From positions 1,364,001 through 1,428,000 of the forward strand of contig NC_066337.1 in the NCBI RefSeq assembly GCF_022539315.1: 64,000 nt of DNA, given 5' to 3'. Positions 11,976 to 21,970 of this stretch are shown here, piece by piece. This DNA is from Serinus canaria. Lineage: Eukaryota; Chordata; Aves; Passeriformes; Fringillidae. The position numbers and the translations under genes were made by a program. Numbering within the stretch: position 1 is the stretch's first letter; every line of letters begins with the position of its first letter. A model generated the notes under the pieces. It was given only the letters and a program-made list of their open reading frames with translations. It made no database searches and was not told the DNA's origin.

Positions 11976-12056
11976 CCTCCTCTTTGGAGTCCCATCCTCA
12001 TTCCTCCTCTTTGGAGTCCCATCCTGGTTCCTCCTCTTTGGAGTCCCAACCTGACT
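11976..12056 (+). repeat. 27-bp tandem repeat, 3 copies
   Basis: Three direct copies of a 27-bp unit beginning 'cctcctctttggagtccca'. They differ at a few positions near the unit ends. The period is a multiple of three, so frames pass through unbroken. Confidence 0.9.
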
Positions 12057-12312
12057 CCAGGTTCTTTTGTCACCCACTTGGAAAGAGACACAACCTCTCT
12101 GTCACTGCCTTGTCCCAGCACCCCTCTCCCCTTGTTCCTGATCCCTGATCTCACATGCATCCCCATGAGGTGTCTGCTCTGTTTTGGGGAGGGGGTTGTT
12201 AGACATTCCCCTCGCGCTCCTCTCGCCCGCTGCAAACTGGGATTATCGACTGCCTGTGATGCTGAACTTCCCTCAGCCTGCTGCTTACTTGGAAAATCTT
12301 TCTGTAACTGCA

Positions 12313-12325
12313 GTTGCCAAGCAAC
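12313..12325 (+). promoter_or_regulatory. X-box-like RFX site
   Basis: GTTGCC-A-AGCAAC is a near-palindrome of two RFX half sites with a 1-bp spacer. It sits in a non-repetitive block (about 12225-12375) that looks conserved. RFX binding to X-boxes of this type is established; occupancy here is inference. Confidence 0.4.
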
Positions 12326-12525
12326 TGTCAGCTGTATTTCCAAGATGCTCAGGCCGCCTTCAAGATGTTTGGACCCAAATGCTGCTGCTCCACTCCCCAT
12401 GATTGCTGTTTTCCCTGGGCAGGGAGCTTTGGGAAGGCCAGGGAGCATTATTCCCATCCTGACATCATCTTCCCTGGCTTTATTAACATGTTTTCCCAAA
12501 GCTCTCTGCCCACTCATCCCATTGA

Positions 12526-12896
12526 TTATCCTGCTGGTTGAGCTCTCAGGCGGTGCCTGGCTTTCCCTCCAGCATGTGCTTGCACACCTGGCCTGGTGCT
12601 GAGTGTGAGAGAGAGCTGGAAATCCAGGTGCTGCACCTCATCCCTGGTAAAAGCATTCCAGTCTTGTTTTTTTCGTATTATGAAAAAAAAAGTGAATTTT
12701 TTATTGGAGCTAAGACAATTAAAAGACAGGAAAGCTGGAGGTGTAGGTTTAGATGAGATATTGGGCAGAAATTTGTTACTGCAAGGGTGGTGAGAAACAG
12801 TGCCCAGAGTGGTTGTGCACTGCCCATCCCTGGAGGTGCTCAAGGCCAGGTTGAGCAGCCTGGTCTGGTGGAATTTGCTCTTGCCATTGGCAGGGG
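12526..12896 (+). repeat. 371-bp direct duplication, copy 1
   Basis: Matches 18889-19259 over 371 bp without indels and with three substitutions (one near 12614, two near 12865). It contains 211 bp of other sequence plus the first 160 bp of a CR1 tail. The CR1 is complete to its 3' end here, unlike in copy 2, so this copy may be the source. Confidence 0.9.
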
Positions 12897-12957
12897 GTTG
12901 GAACAAGGTGGGCTTGAAGGTCCCTTCCCAGACAAGCATCCCATGATTCTGTGATTG
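12737..12957 (+). mobile_element. CR1 LINE 3' fragment
   Basis: Sense CR1 tail from 'ggaggtgtaggtttagatg' through 'atccctggaggtgctcaagg' and 'cttgaaggtcccttccc' to terminal 'catgattctgtgattg'. The first 160 bp belong to the duplication above. Confidence 0.8.
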
Positions 12958-15268
12958 TAGTGATGCCTTAGGATTTTAGCTTTTGTATTTTTCATCTATT
13001 GGTAACCCTGCAGTTCTTTAGTGCAGAACTCCAAACCCCAAACACAGTGGGAGCTGCTGCTTCCCCACTTTGGGCAGACACAACAATTCCTCTCCAGGCC
13101 TGGAATCAAGGACACCTCACTGCCTCAGGCCCCAGAGATGGAAACAAAAGTGAGTTGAGGGGAGAAAACTTGGGGTAAATGACTTCATTAGCTGAAGATG
13201 CAATTGGAAGATTCACCCCAATATGCAAATGGACCAAACTTATAAAAGCGTGAAAACCCATGACCCATTGTCCATTTTTTGGTTTAGCCCCTGGGGGGCT
13301 TCATCTGCCCTAAATGAACCTGAAGGCCCTTCAATAAATATAACTACTTTTTATTCCCTTAATTCTGTCTGGTGTCTGTTTTTAGGTAGCCCAAAAGGCA
13401 CCAGTGCCATGGGGCCACTGCCTGCAGTGCTCTGCCCATGCTGTGGCAGGGCTGCTGGCTCTTGGCTCACCTGCCAGGCTCCAGCCCTCCATCCTCACCT
13501 GGGAGTGCAGCTGCTCCAGGTTGGTTTTGTGCAGCAGGAGCCCAGAAATGCCTCTGCTGGTCTGTGCAGAGCCAGAGGGATGGCAGAAATGAGAAACCCA
13601 TCAAACTTTGCCTACAGAAGTGCTCATTAGCAGCCTCCCGGTGTCCGTGGCCATGCATGGCTTAGCTCACTTTGGAGCCAGGCTGTTCCATTTGGGTTAA
13701 TAGAAGGAATCTCTGTTCCATTAGGTGCATTACAGTGACAAAGCGCCCAGGGAGAGAGAGCTGGTGCCTGTCAGCCGCCCGAGGACAGGGCTGTCACTTG
13801 TGCCATCAAGCCTTCCTACTTATTTGCAATTTTATTTTCAGATGTGATTGACATCTGGAGGCTCTGACATTCTCGGCACAAACATACAGCCTGTTATTAT
13901 GCTTGCATTAACATTTTGATAAACACACAGTGCAGCATTGAAAAAGTAATTACATGTCATCACATCTCTGCCTCATCAAAGAAAACTTTGCTGTGTAATT
14001 GCTCCAAGATTTACCCAGGTACAATGTGCTGCTTCCAGTAAAGGCTCCTTTCTCTCGAAGAGCTTACATTTACCTTTTAAGATGCACAATATCTTTTCCC
14101 CACGGGGCTTTCTAGGGCTAAAATAAACTCAGCAATATAATTTAGCTTTTCATAAATACACTTGGATATTAGAGCACGGTACTCTTTGCATAATATTTAT
14201 TTAATGCTGGATGTAAATATGCTGTGTATTATATGGGCAAAGCTATCAAGGGAAGTTTTTTGCAGACAGGTAGAAATAGCACATTGTTACCCTGGCTCCT
14301 GCATTAGCACAAGGGCCCTTTGCACTGGTATTTATATGGGTACTTCTCACAATGACATCTAATTTTACAATAAAGTGAGGTTAGCTGAAGTGCCTCGCTG
14401 CAGATTCTAAAATATTGGCTATTTCCTCGCTTGTAAAGGACTTTTCTGATGGGTCTCTGAAAGAGGTATTATATGGAAGAATACAAATAATTTCAAGAGA
14501 GGGTTTTTTTTTTCCCCTTCCTTCAGAGCCAAGTAAGGAAGAGAAAACCTGATAGGTGTTCAGTCAATAAATCTTGTGAGATAGGTGCCGAAAGACCTGA
14601 ATAAAGGTAGGAGGAAAAAGCAGAGTATGATGATAAACCAGGTGAAGTGGTCAATGCAACAATTGCTGGCCAGGGAGGGTTTCAGATTCTTTTCTTTAAG
14701 GTGCTCTGTGCTGGCTGAGGCACATCCTTCCTGCCTGGGAAACCAGGATAACACCAGCCTGCTCCCACTGCTGGCTGATGGGATTTTATCCCTTTTGCTA
14801 AAGCAGTGCTTGTTTGGGCTCTGGAATTACAAGTTTCATGTTGTGCCCCCGGTTCTGATGGGACTGAACCCTGATATTTCCTACCAGCAGGTGAAGGGCT
14901 GATATTTGGTCTGGGTGGTTCTGTTCTCACATTACAAGGTTTCTTCGTGGTCTGTGGTTACTGGAGAGATGTGGAGGCTTGTGCATTGCAAAATTGGTCT
15001 GGAGTGGGGAATAATTCTTTGGATTGTTCATGACAGGATCCTTATGAACAAATCCTGTGGGAAGCCTCTTCTCCCTTCCTGTAGTAATGAGGGACATGAG
15101 TGAGGAATGGCCTTAACAGTCACTGCTTCCCATCTTCTGTCCTCTGCCTTTGTCTGCTTCTGGTTCCAAAGGAAAATATTCTCCCTTCTGCATGAACACA
15201 TTTTCTCCACTTTCTTCTGGAGATGTCAGGGAAATAACGTCTGATTCTTTTCATCCAAGCTGGTCAGG
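12958..15268. other. Unique sequence with a strong regulatory candidate
   Basis: No gene was recognised. Bases 13680-14180 look conserved and are listed separately. A T run lies near 14503-14512. Open frames at 13223-13665 overlap one another in several frames and carry no domain. Confidence 0.5.
13680..14180. promoter_or_regulatory. Candidate conserved non-coding element, about 500 bp
   Basis: A long non-repetitive block contains 'atttgcaattttattttcag', 'gatgtgattgacatctgg', 'aaagtaattacatgtcatc' and 'tgtgtaattgctccaag'. It has dense homeodomain and TALE-type (TGATTGACA) cores and no open frame of note. This is one of the best enhancer candidates in the window, but conservation is not demonstrated. 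Confidence 0.4.
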
Positions 15269-15543
15269 GAATCACAGAATAACTAAGATTGCAAAAGACC
15301 TTTAGGATCATCAAGGCCAACCATTAACCAAGCCCCACCACGTTCACCACTAACCCATGTCCCCAGGTGCCACATCTACGTGTTTGCTGAACACTTCCAT
15401 GGCATGGTACCTCCACCACATCCATGTGCAGTCTGTTTCAACTCCTGACAATCCTTTCCATGAAGAAAATTTTCCTAACATAAAATCTTTCTAATCTAAA
15501 CCTCCCCTAGCATGACCTGCAGCCATTTCCTCTCATCCTCTCA
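15269..15543 (-). mobile_element. CR1 LINE 3' fragment
   Basis: Reverse complement of a CR1 tail: 'gaatcacagaataactaag', 'ccaaccattaaccaagccc', 'ccccaggtgccacatctac', 'ctaatctaaacctccccta' and 'ccatttcctctcatcctct'. Confidence 0.85.
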
Positions 15544-15783
15544 GTCTGAGCCTGTCTCTGCCAGGTGGGACAGGAATTGTGCCAAGCCTTAGAGCTGCCA
15601 CCACCTCAGCATATTGGCTTACCCAAAAAACCAATTTCTTTCCTCCCTGGGCAGGATGCCAGCTCTAGCAGAGGTGTCTGGCATTCCAGGAGCAAGGCAG
15701 CACTCCTGGGGCTGGGATCCCCAAAATCCCTGCCCTCTGGGGATGTCCTTGCTCCAGGAGATGTTAGTGTGGTCACCAACTGT

Positions 15784-16279
15784 TGTGGTGTTCTGGGTCC
15801 CAGGTCGAGGTGAGAGATGAGAATTGACCCCAGATCTCAGAAGGCTGATTATAGTATATTATATGATATATGTTATATGAATTATAGTTATGTTATGTTA
15901 TGTATATGTATGATGTTATGTTATATTATATTATATTATATATATCATATTATATATATCATATTATACTTATATCTATTATATATATTATATATATACT
16001 AAAACTATACTAAAGAAAGAGAAAGGAGACATCAGAAGCCTAGAAAAGAATGAATAATAAAAACCCATGACTGACCAGAGTCCTGACACAGCTGGACTGG
16101 GATTAGTCATTAATTAAAGACAATTCACATGGACCCAATCAGAGCTGCACCTGTCGGTAAGCAACCTCCAGACCACATTCCAAGCCATCAGATAATTATT
16201 GTTTACATTTCTGACGCTTCTCAGCTTCTCAGGAGAAAAATCCTGGCGAAGGGATTTTTCAGAAAATATTCCAGTGACA
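15784..16279 (-). mobile_element. Solo LTR, class II-type ERV family A, copy 1
   Basis: This 496-bp element is homologous to the LTRs at 16871, 42600 and 55429 (shared 'cttctcaggagaaaaatcctgg' and 'gaagggatttttcagaaaat' blocks near the 5' LTR end). It begins TGT and ends ACA. An expanded AT-rich stretch (about 15850-16010) replaces the shorter one in the copies at 42.6 and 55.4 kb. Flanks AACTGT and GCTAGC do not match, so no target duplication is visible. No internal viral genes are present. Confidence 0.7.
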
Positions 16280-16870
16280 GCTAGCATGGATGGAGTGTGG
16301 GTTGCTGCTGAGGAGCAGCTCGGTGGCTGCTGTGTGCCAGCTGTGTGCCAGCTGTGTGCCAGCTGTGTGCCAGCCAGGGAGCTCAGCACCCCTCAGAATC
16401 CCTGACCTTGCTGGGAATGACCGGGACCATGGGAGCATTAGGGCCGGCCCAGCAGGATCCCAAGTGTGTTTAATGGTTGGATAATGCCCTGTTAATGTCT
16501 GGTAATCCTCTCAGGAGCTCGGTATTAGCTCAGCTTTAGCACCAGACTGAGTCACTCTCTAACAGGATGCACCCAGCCTGGCGCTGGGAACATCTGTATC
16601 TCACATCTGTATTATTCTGATTATAGGCTTGTGGCCTAGATATGGTGTCTATGAAATTAGATCTGGTATTATTCCTGCCAAGCAGCTGGGGGGGTTAATT
16701 CCCTCTCCTTCCTGCTAATGAGGGCTGAAAGGGCTGGAGGAGGGACCCTGGAGATGCTGTGGGATGATGTGTTGCCAGGGCTGGGCATGCCCTAGATTGG
16801 CTCTGACCTGCTCTGCTGAAGGACAAAAACTGTCTGGGCAGGCAAAGGTCAGCCAGAAGGGTTTGGAAAG
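16280..16870. other. Unique spacer between two LTRs
   Basis: No gene was seen. An 11-bp tandem repeat lies at 16331-16374. There is no retroviral gag, pol or env sequence, so the two flanking LTRs are not the ends of one provirus. Confidence 0.6.
16331..16374 (+). repeat. 11-bp tandem repeat, 4 copies
   Basis: Four perfect copies of 'tgtgtgccagc'. Confidence 0.95.
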
Positions 16871-17443
16871 TGTGGTATTTTCAGGGGTCCCCGGGACAAA
16901 GGAGGAATTGAGAATCTGACTTCATGTTCTTAGAAGGCTAATTTATTATTTTATGATATATTATATTATATTATATTATATTATATTATATTATATTATA
17001 TTATATTATATTATATTATATTATATTATAGTATATTATATTCATATTATATTATATTATATTATATTATATTTATTATATTATATTATATTATATTATA
17101 TTATATTATATTATATAAAAGAATACTATACTAAAACTATACTAAAGAATAGAGAAAGGATACAGACAGAAAGTTACAAAGAATGATGATTAAAACTCGT
17201 CACTGCTTCCAGAGTGCCGACACAACTTGACCATGATTGGTCATTAAGTCAAAACAATTCACATGAAGCCAATAAACCAATCAAACTACCAAATGTTGGA
17301 TAAACAATCTCCAACCACATTCCAAAGCAGCAAAACAAGAGAAGCAATGACATAATATTATTTTCCTTTTTCTCTGGGGCTTCTCAGCTTCCCAGGAGAA
17401 GAAATCCTGGCAAAGGGATTTTTCAGAAAATGTGACAGTGACA
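16871..17443 (-). mobile_element. Solo LTR, ERV family A, copy 2, with TSD
   Basis: This 573-bp LTR starts TGTGGTATTT and ends GTGACAGTGACA. It is flanked by the exact 6-bp direct repeat GGAAAG (16865-16870 and 17444-17449). A 6-bp duplication fits class II (ERVK or alpha/beta-like) integration. It is longer than its relatives because of a pentanucleotide expansion inside it. No coding sequence is present. Confidence 0.85.
16957..17117 (+). repeat. (TTATA)n pentanucleotide microsatellite
   Basis: About 160 bp of TTATA units with three small interruptions (near 17031, 17041 and 17071). It lies inside the LTR at the position where sister copies have only 20-50 bp of AT-rich sequence, so it grew after insertion. 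Open frames across it are artefacts. Confidence 0.95.
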
Positions 17444-17449
17444 GGAAAG

Positions 17450-17780
17450 CTCTGAGACATAGGGTGGGATTTTTGGGATTCTCCTGTGCAGGGCCAAACA
17501 TTGGACCCAATGATCTGTGTAGGTTCCATTCTATCTCAGGGAAATGTATGGAAATCTACGAATTACAGCTTGGGGGGATCTTTTTGTTGCTGTGTTTGAC
17601 CTTCTGCTGTCTGGCCTATGGTGAGGGACAACTCCCTGGATTTTATCCTTTTCCATCCTGATCAGCTGTGAGCTTCTGCTTTGCCCAAAAGCTTCAAAGT
17701 GTGCTGTCCTCAACTCTGAGCATTGCAACCATGAGGAGCTGAGGGATTTGATTCACTTGGAATCTCTCCCCACCTGCAGA
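17450..17780. other. Unique sequence, no gene seen
   Basis: Unremarkable 330-bp stretch between an LTR and a CR1. Confidence 0.5.
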
Positions 17781-18297
17781 GCTGCCTCCAGCTCTGGGCT
17801 CCTGTTACAGGGAGGAGCTGGAGCTGCTGGAGCCAGTCCAGAGGAGGCCGTGGTGATGCACCAAGGGCTGGAGCCCCTCTGCTCTGGAGCCAGGCTGGGA
17901 GAGCTGGGGGTGCTCACCTGGAGAGGAGAAGGCTCCAGGGAGAGCTCAGAGCCCCTGGCAGGGCCTGAAGGGGCTCCAGGAGAGCTGGAGAGGGACTGGG
18001 GACAAGGGATGGAGGGACAGGACACAGGGAATGGCTCCCACTGCCAGAGGGCAGGGCTGGATGGGATATTGGGAATTAGGAATTGTTCCCTGTGAGGGTG
18101 GGCAGGCCCTGGCACAGGGTGCCCAGAGCAGCTGTGGCTGCCCCTGGATCCCTGGCAGTGCCCAAGGCCAGGCTGGGCAGGGCTGGGAGCAGCCTGGGGC
18201 AGTGGGAGGTGTCCCTGCCATGGCAGGAGCTGAGACTGGCTGATATTAAGGTCCCTTCCCAACCTAAGCCAGTGTCTGATTCTGGAATTCTAGGATT
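17781..18297 (+). mobile_element. CR1 LINE 3' fragment
   Basis: Sense CR1 tail beginning in the 'gctctgggctcctgttacagg' region. It then shows 'ggagctgctggagccagtcc', 'gggacaagggatggaggg', 'ctggatccctggcagtgcc' and terminal 'attaaggtcccttccc'. Both strands are open over long runs because of GC-rich composition. Confidence 0.88.
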
Positions 18298-18888
18298 TGG
18301 GCAGCAGCAGAACCTGTTGTCTTCCTGCAGGAGCACATCTCCACTGATGTAGGAAGAGCCAGGGAAGTCCCATGTGCCATGCTGGCCTGTCACTGCTTAT
18401 TGCATTACTTATCCCAAGGTGCTGTTGCAAGTGGCTCACGATTCCTCTTCATCTTTTCCATCCTTACCCATTTACTTTCAGAACATTTACATTTAAATGT
18501 GTGTTTCTGCAGAAGCTTTACAGGAAAGCAACGTTGGATCAAAAAAAAAAAAAAAAAAAAAGAGAGACTCTAAAATGCATTTTTCATGCTCCTTCATACT
18601 CTATTGATTTTGTTTTTCTCATTTTTTCTTATAAAGAGAAGGTTTTCTAATACATTTTTCAGAAATAAAGGAGTCAGCAATTCCACACTCCTAAAGCAAT
18701 AGTTATTCACTGAGATTACAAACAGAATTTGGGAGGGAGGGCTATTTATATAAATTTCCCTTTTCAATAAAATGAATATGGTGAAAAGCAGGCAGCTCCA
18801 GAGCTGTGCTCCCAAGCAGAGTGCTCTGATCCTGAGTTTCTGCCTTGCCTGGGCTGTTGGTGATGGGCAATGCACTTCACTTCCATGC
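18298..18888. other. Unique sequence with poly-A tract
   Basis: No gene was seen. A 21-bp A run lies at 18541-18561. AT-rich sequence follows to 18780. Confidence 0.5.
18541..18561 (+). repeat. Poly-A tract, 21 bp
   Basis: Uninterrupted A21 followed by 'gagagactc'. It could be a simple repeat or the tail of an old retrotransposed RNA. No recognisable parent lies upstream and no flanking direct repeat is obvious. Confidence 0.9.
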
Positions 18889-19259
18889 TTATCCTGCTGG
18901 TTGAGCTCTCAGGCGGTGCCTGGCTTTCCCTCCAGCATGTGCTTGCACACCTGGCCTGGTGCTGAGTGTGAGAGAGAGCTGGAAATTCAGGTGCTGCACC
19001 TCATCCCTGGTAAAAGCATTCCAGTCTTGTTTTTTTCGTATTATGAAAAAAAAAGTGAATTTTTTATTGGAGCTAAGACAATTAAAAGACAGGAAAGCTG
19101 GAGGTGTAGGTTTAGATGAGATATTGGGCAGAAATTTGTTACTGCAAGGGTGGTGAGAAACAGTGCCCAGAGTGGTTGTGCACTGCCCATCCCTGGAGGT
19201 GCTCAAGGCCAGGTTGAGCAGCCTGGTCCAGTGGAATTTGCTCTTGCCATTGGCAGGGG
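18889..19259 (+). repeat. 371-bp direct duplication, copy 2
   Basis: Near-identical to 12526-12896 at a constant offset of 6363 bp. Homology stops inside the CR1 tail at 'ggcagggg' and joins directly to an opposite-strand CR1. The missing CR1 3' end does not resume beyond that element. Confidence 0.9.
19100..19259 (+). mobile_element. CR1 LINE fragment lacking its 3' end
   Basis: This is the CR1 portion of the duplication. Loss of the terminal 61 bp, which CR1 insertions normally keep, shows it arrived by DNA duplication and not by its own retrotransposition. Confidence 0.7.
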
Positions 19260-19261
19260 TG

Positions 19262-19505
19262 TGGAATAGAATATCCTGAGCTGGAAGGACCAGGATCCAG
19301 CCCCTGGCCCTGCCCAGACCCCCCAAATCCCACCCTGGGCATCCCTGGCAGCGCTGCCCAAACCCTCCTGGAGCTCTGGCAGCCTCGGGGCTGTGCCCAT
19401 TCCCTGGGGAGCCTGGGCAGTGCCAGCACCCTCTGGGGGCAGGACCTTCCCCTATATCTGAAGGAGATTCCCTGATATCCCACACTCTGTCCCTGTGGGA
19501 GAGCT
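19262..19505 (-). mobile_element. CR1 LINE fragment
   Basis: Reverse complement of the CR1 type seen in sense at 21340 and 44330: 'cctgagctggaaggacc', 'catccctggcagcgctgcc' and 'gagctctggcagcctcgggg'. Confidence 0.8.
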
Positions 19506-20608
19506 GGTGAGGAGGGAGCCGCAGCCACTGAGCGCTTCCCTCGACAAGCACCTTGTAGGCAAAAATCAGTTTTTTCTTGTCAGCAGGTGAGAAGTTATTT
19601 GTAAGCACTGGATTGCTGTGGTTTGACATCATTGATGTCCAACATTCCAGCTCCTGGTTTGAAAGGGCTGTTTTCAAATGCTGTTTGTGTTGGTCTGTTT
19701 GAAGAAGGAAAGGGAGAAAAAACAGAACGACAAGCAGCACGTCAAAGTTATTGAGAAGAATTGCTGTCACTGCCTTGCCTGCCTAATCTCCCAGGGTTTT
19801 TTTTCCAAGTGGGGACTGTTTGTGAAATGCTGATAGTATTGGGTGGGTTTTTTGCATTTGAGAGCATAATTATTTTGCTGCCTCAGAAAGAACCATCCAG
19901 GCCCTGTGTGTAGTTGTTTTGCTGCAGCCAGCCATGTATCTTGGTTAAACTCCTGGAGCTGGCCAGCAGCTGCCAATGATAGTCAATAATGTGCCCTTTT
20001 ATACAAAATCTGCCTTCTCACTCTGATGGAACACAAATGGGAGCACATCTCCTAAATGACAAAATTTGGCTCAGAGCCCCAACTCCTTTTTTTGTGTGGC
20101 TCTGAGGATATTGAGCCGGGATCAGACAAGGGAGTGCTCTTGTGCTCCCACCTTGGGCACTTGGAAATGAAGAGGTTTGGCCAAATAACACAAATTTTGA
20201 ATTAAACCTCATGTTCCACCTTCCCTTTATTTTCATACTGCTACAAAACTGCATTGCTATTATTATTTCTATTTATGATGATTTTTGCTTGCTGGGTGCC
20301 TCTGGAATGGCCTCCCCCCTGCTCTGAGTCTCTCCCTGTTAGCTGCAGAGGAGCTCTGCCTTCCTGCCTGCTTGCTCAGGGTTATTTCCTCCTCCCCCAC
20401 TTTTCTGGACCGAAATGTCTTTGCCGACTGCAGGAACCTCCCCCTTCTATTTATCCTCCTTCTTTGTAATCTCATACAATGTAGCTTAATCAACCCACTG
20501 GTGCTCTGCTGAATCCTGTCTGGGAGACACAAAGGAATTAAAGAGGTTGAGTGTTGAAAAGCTTTTTACAGTGTCTGAGTTGCCTCCAGGAGAGCTGCTC
20601 CTTGTGCA
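19506..20608. other. Unique sequence, no gene seen
   Basis: No repeat or gene was recognised. AT-rich sequence lies at 20180-20280. A minus-strand frame that begins near 19770 continues into the CR1 at 19262 and is discounted. Confidence 0.5.
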
Positions 20609-21239
20609 GGGCTCTGCCAGGAATCAGCTTCTACCTGGGCACAGGGCTCTGCCAGGGATCAGCTCCCTCCTGGGCACAGGAGCTCTGCCAGGGATCAGCT
20701 CCCTCCTGGGCACAGGGCTCTGCCAGGGATCAGCTCCCACCTGGGCACAGGGCTCTGCCAGGAATCAGCTTCTACCTGGGCACAGGGCTCTGCCAGGGAT
20801 CAGCTCCCTCCTGGGCACAGAGCTCTGCCAGGGATCAGCTCCCACCTGGGCACAGAGCTCTGCCAGGGATCAGCTCCCACCTGGGCACAGGGCTCTGCCA
20901 GGAATCAGCTTCTTCCTGGGCACAGGGCTCTGCCAGGGATCAGCTCCCTCCTGGGCACAGGGTTCTGCCAGGGATCAGCTCCCACCTGGGCACAGGGCTC
21001 TGCCGGGGATCAGCTCCCTCCTGGGCACAGGGCTCTGCCGGGGATCAGCTCCCTCCTGGGCACAGGGCTCTGCCAGGGATCAGCTCCCTCCTGGGCACAG
21101 AGCTCTGCCAGGGATCAGCTCCCTCCTGGGCACAGGGCTCTGCCAGGGATCAGCTCCCTCCTGGGCACAGGGCTCTGCCAGGAATCAGCTCCCACCTGGG
21201 CACAGGGCTCTGCTGGGGATCAGCTCCCACCTGGGCACA
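20609..21239 (+). repeat. 35-bp minisatellite, 18 copies
   Basis: Eighteen head-to-tail copies of a 35-bp unit ('gggctctgccagggatcagc', then 'tccctcctgggcaca'); one copy has an extra base. Variants are ordered: copies 1, 5 and 9 share 'ggaatcagcttct' and copies 4, 8 and 11 carry 'cccacc', so the first part has a 4-unit higher-order period. The repeat lacks stop codons in at least two plus frames, producing 236- and 245-codon open frames with a 35-residue period. These are artefacts of the repeat. Confidence 0.97.
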
Positions 21240-21339
21240 GGCACCCTCCTCTGCTAGCCCCCTCCTCCATTTCAGATTTCAGCCCTGAAATGTTCCCCTC
21301 AGGAGGCTGTGTGAGCCACAGATCCTGCAGAGCACCCAG

Positions 21340-21970
21340 GGGCCTTTCCAAGGAAGCAGAAAGGGACCTGGGAGCTCTGTGAGGGCAGATTGGACATGAG
21401 TCACCAGTGTGTCCTGGCAGCCCAAGGGCCACCGTGCCCTGGGACATCAGCTGGGCCAGGGAGGGACTGTCCTGCTGTGCTGGGCTGGGGCAGCACCACC
21501 TCCAGTGCTGGGGGCACTTTGGGTGCCACAATATAAAAAAGACACGAAGCCATCAGAGAGCACCCAGAGGAGGCCATGAGGATGGGAAAGGATCTGGAGG
21601 GGCCCAGGAGGAGCAGCTGAGGGCACTGGGATTGTTCAGCTGGAGCAGAGGGGATGAGGGCAGAGCTCAGGGGCTGCAGCTCCTCCCCAGGGCAGCTCTG
21701 ATCTCTGCCCTGGGACAGGGACAGGAGCCAGGGCACGGCTGGGGCTGGGCCAGGGCAGGCTGAGATCAGGAAAGTTTCTGCCCCCAGAGGGTGCTGGCAC
21801 TGCCCAGGCTGCCCAGGGAATGGGCACAGCCCCGAGGCTGCCAGAGCTCCAGGAGGGTTTGGGCAGCACTGCCAGGGATGCCCAGGGTGGGATTGCTGGG
21901 GGGTCTGGGCAGGGCCAGGAGCTGCCCTGGGTGATCCTGTGGGTCCCTCCAGCTCAGGAGGTTCTGTGGT
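21340..21970 (+). mobile_element. Longer CR1 LINE copy
   Basis: It begins in the region around the end of CR1 ORF2 ('gattggacatgagtcaccag', 'gccaccgtgccctggg'). It continues through 'gggtgccacaatataaaaaa', 'agctcctccccagggcagc' and 'ggtgctggcactgcccagg' to 'gggtccctccagctcagg'. A 272-codon open frame on the opposite strand is compositional. Confidence 0.82.

Larger units (their letters stand above)
11639..12517 (-). other. Long ATG-initiated open frame, 292 codons, unidentified
   Basis: The minus strand is open from an ATG at 12517 to a TAG at 11639, in sequence that is mostly not an interspersed repeat. I recognise no domain, signal peptide or membrane segment. Part of the frame is a 9-residue repeat, (LQRGGxRMG)-like, from the 27-bp tandem repeat. 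The plus strand is also open over 11850-12602, which points to low stop-codon density and not to coding selection. Chance, a lineage-specific ORF, or non-coding conserved DNA are all possible; I lean to non-coding. Confidence 0.12.
10931..12525. other. Unique sequence with unusual open frames
   Basis: No known gene was recognised. The stretch contains a short GAT repeat, a 27-bp tandem triplicate, an X-box-like palindrome and a long minus-strand open frame, each listed separately. Bases 11230-11275 are A/G-rich. Confidence 0.5.

Noticed and set aside
16953..17186. Open frame rich in Ile, Tyr and Leu
   Set aside because: Translation of the TTATA microsatellite.
15784..17443. A single short provirus with two LTRs
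   Set aside because: Copy 2 has its own target duplication, the 590-bp spacer has no viral sequence, and the two LTRs differ substantially.
18541..18561. Poly-A tail of a processed pseudogene
   Set aside because: No recognisable coding sequence upstream and no flanking direct repeats were found.
18889..19770. Minus-strand open frame of 293 codons
   Set aside because: It spans two CR1 fragments and the duplicated segment; it is a composite of repeats.
20547..21288. Plus-strand open frames of 236 and 245 codons
   Set aside because: These are translations of the 35-bp minisatellite in two frames; a repeat artefact.
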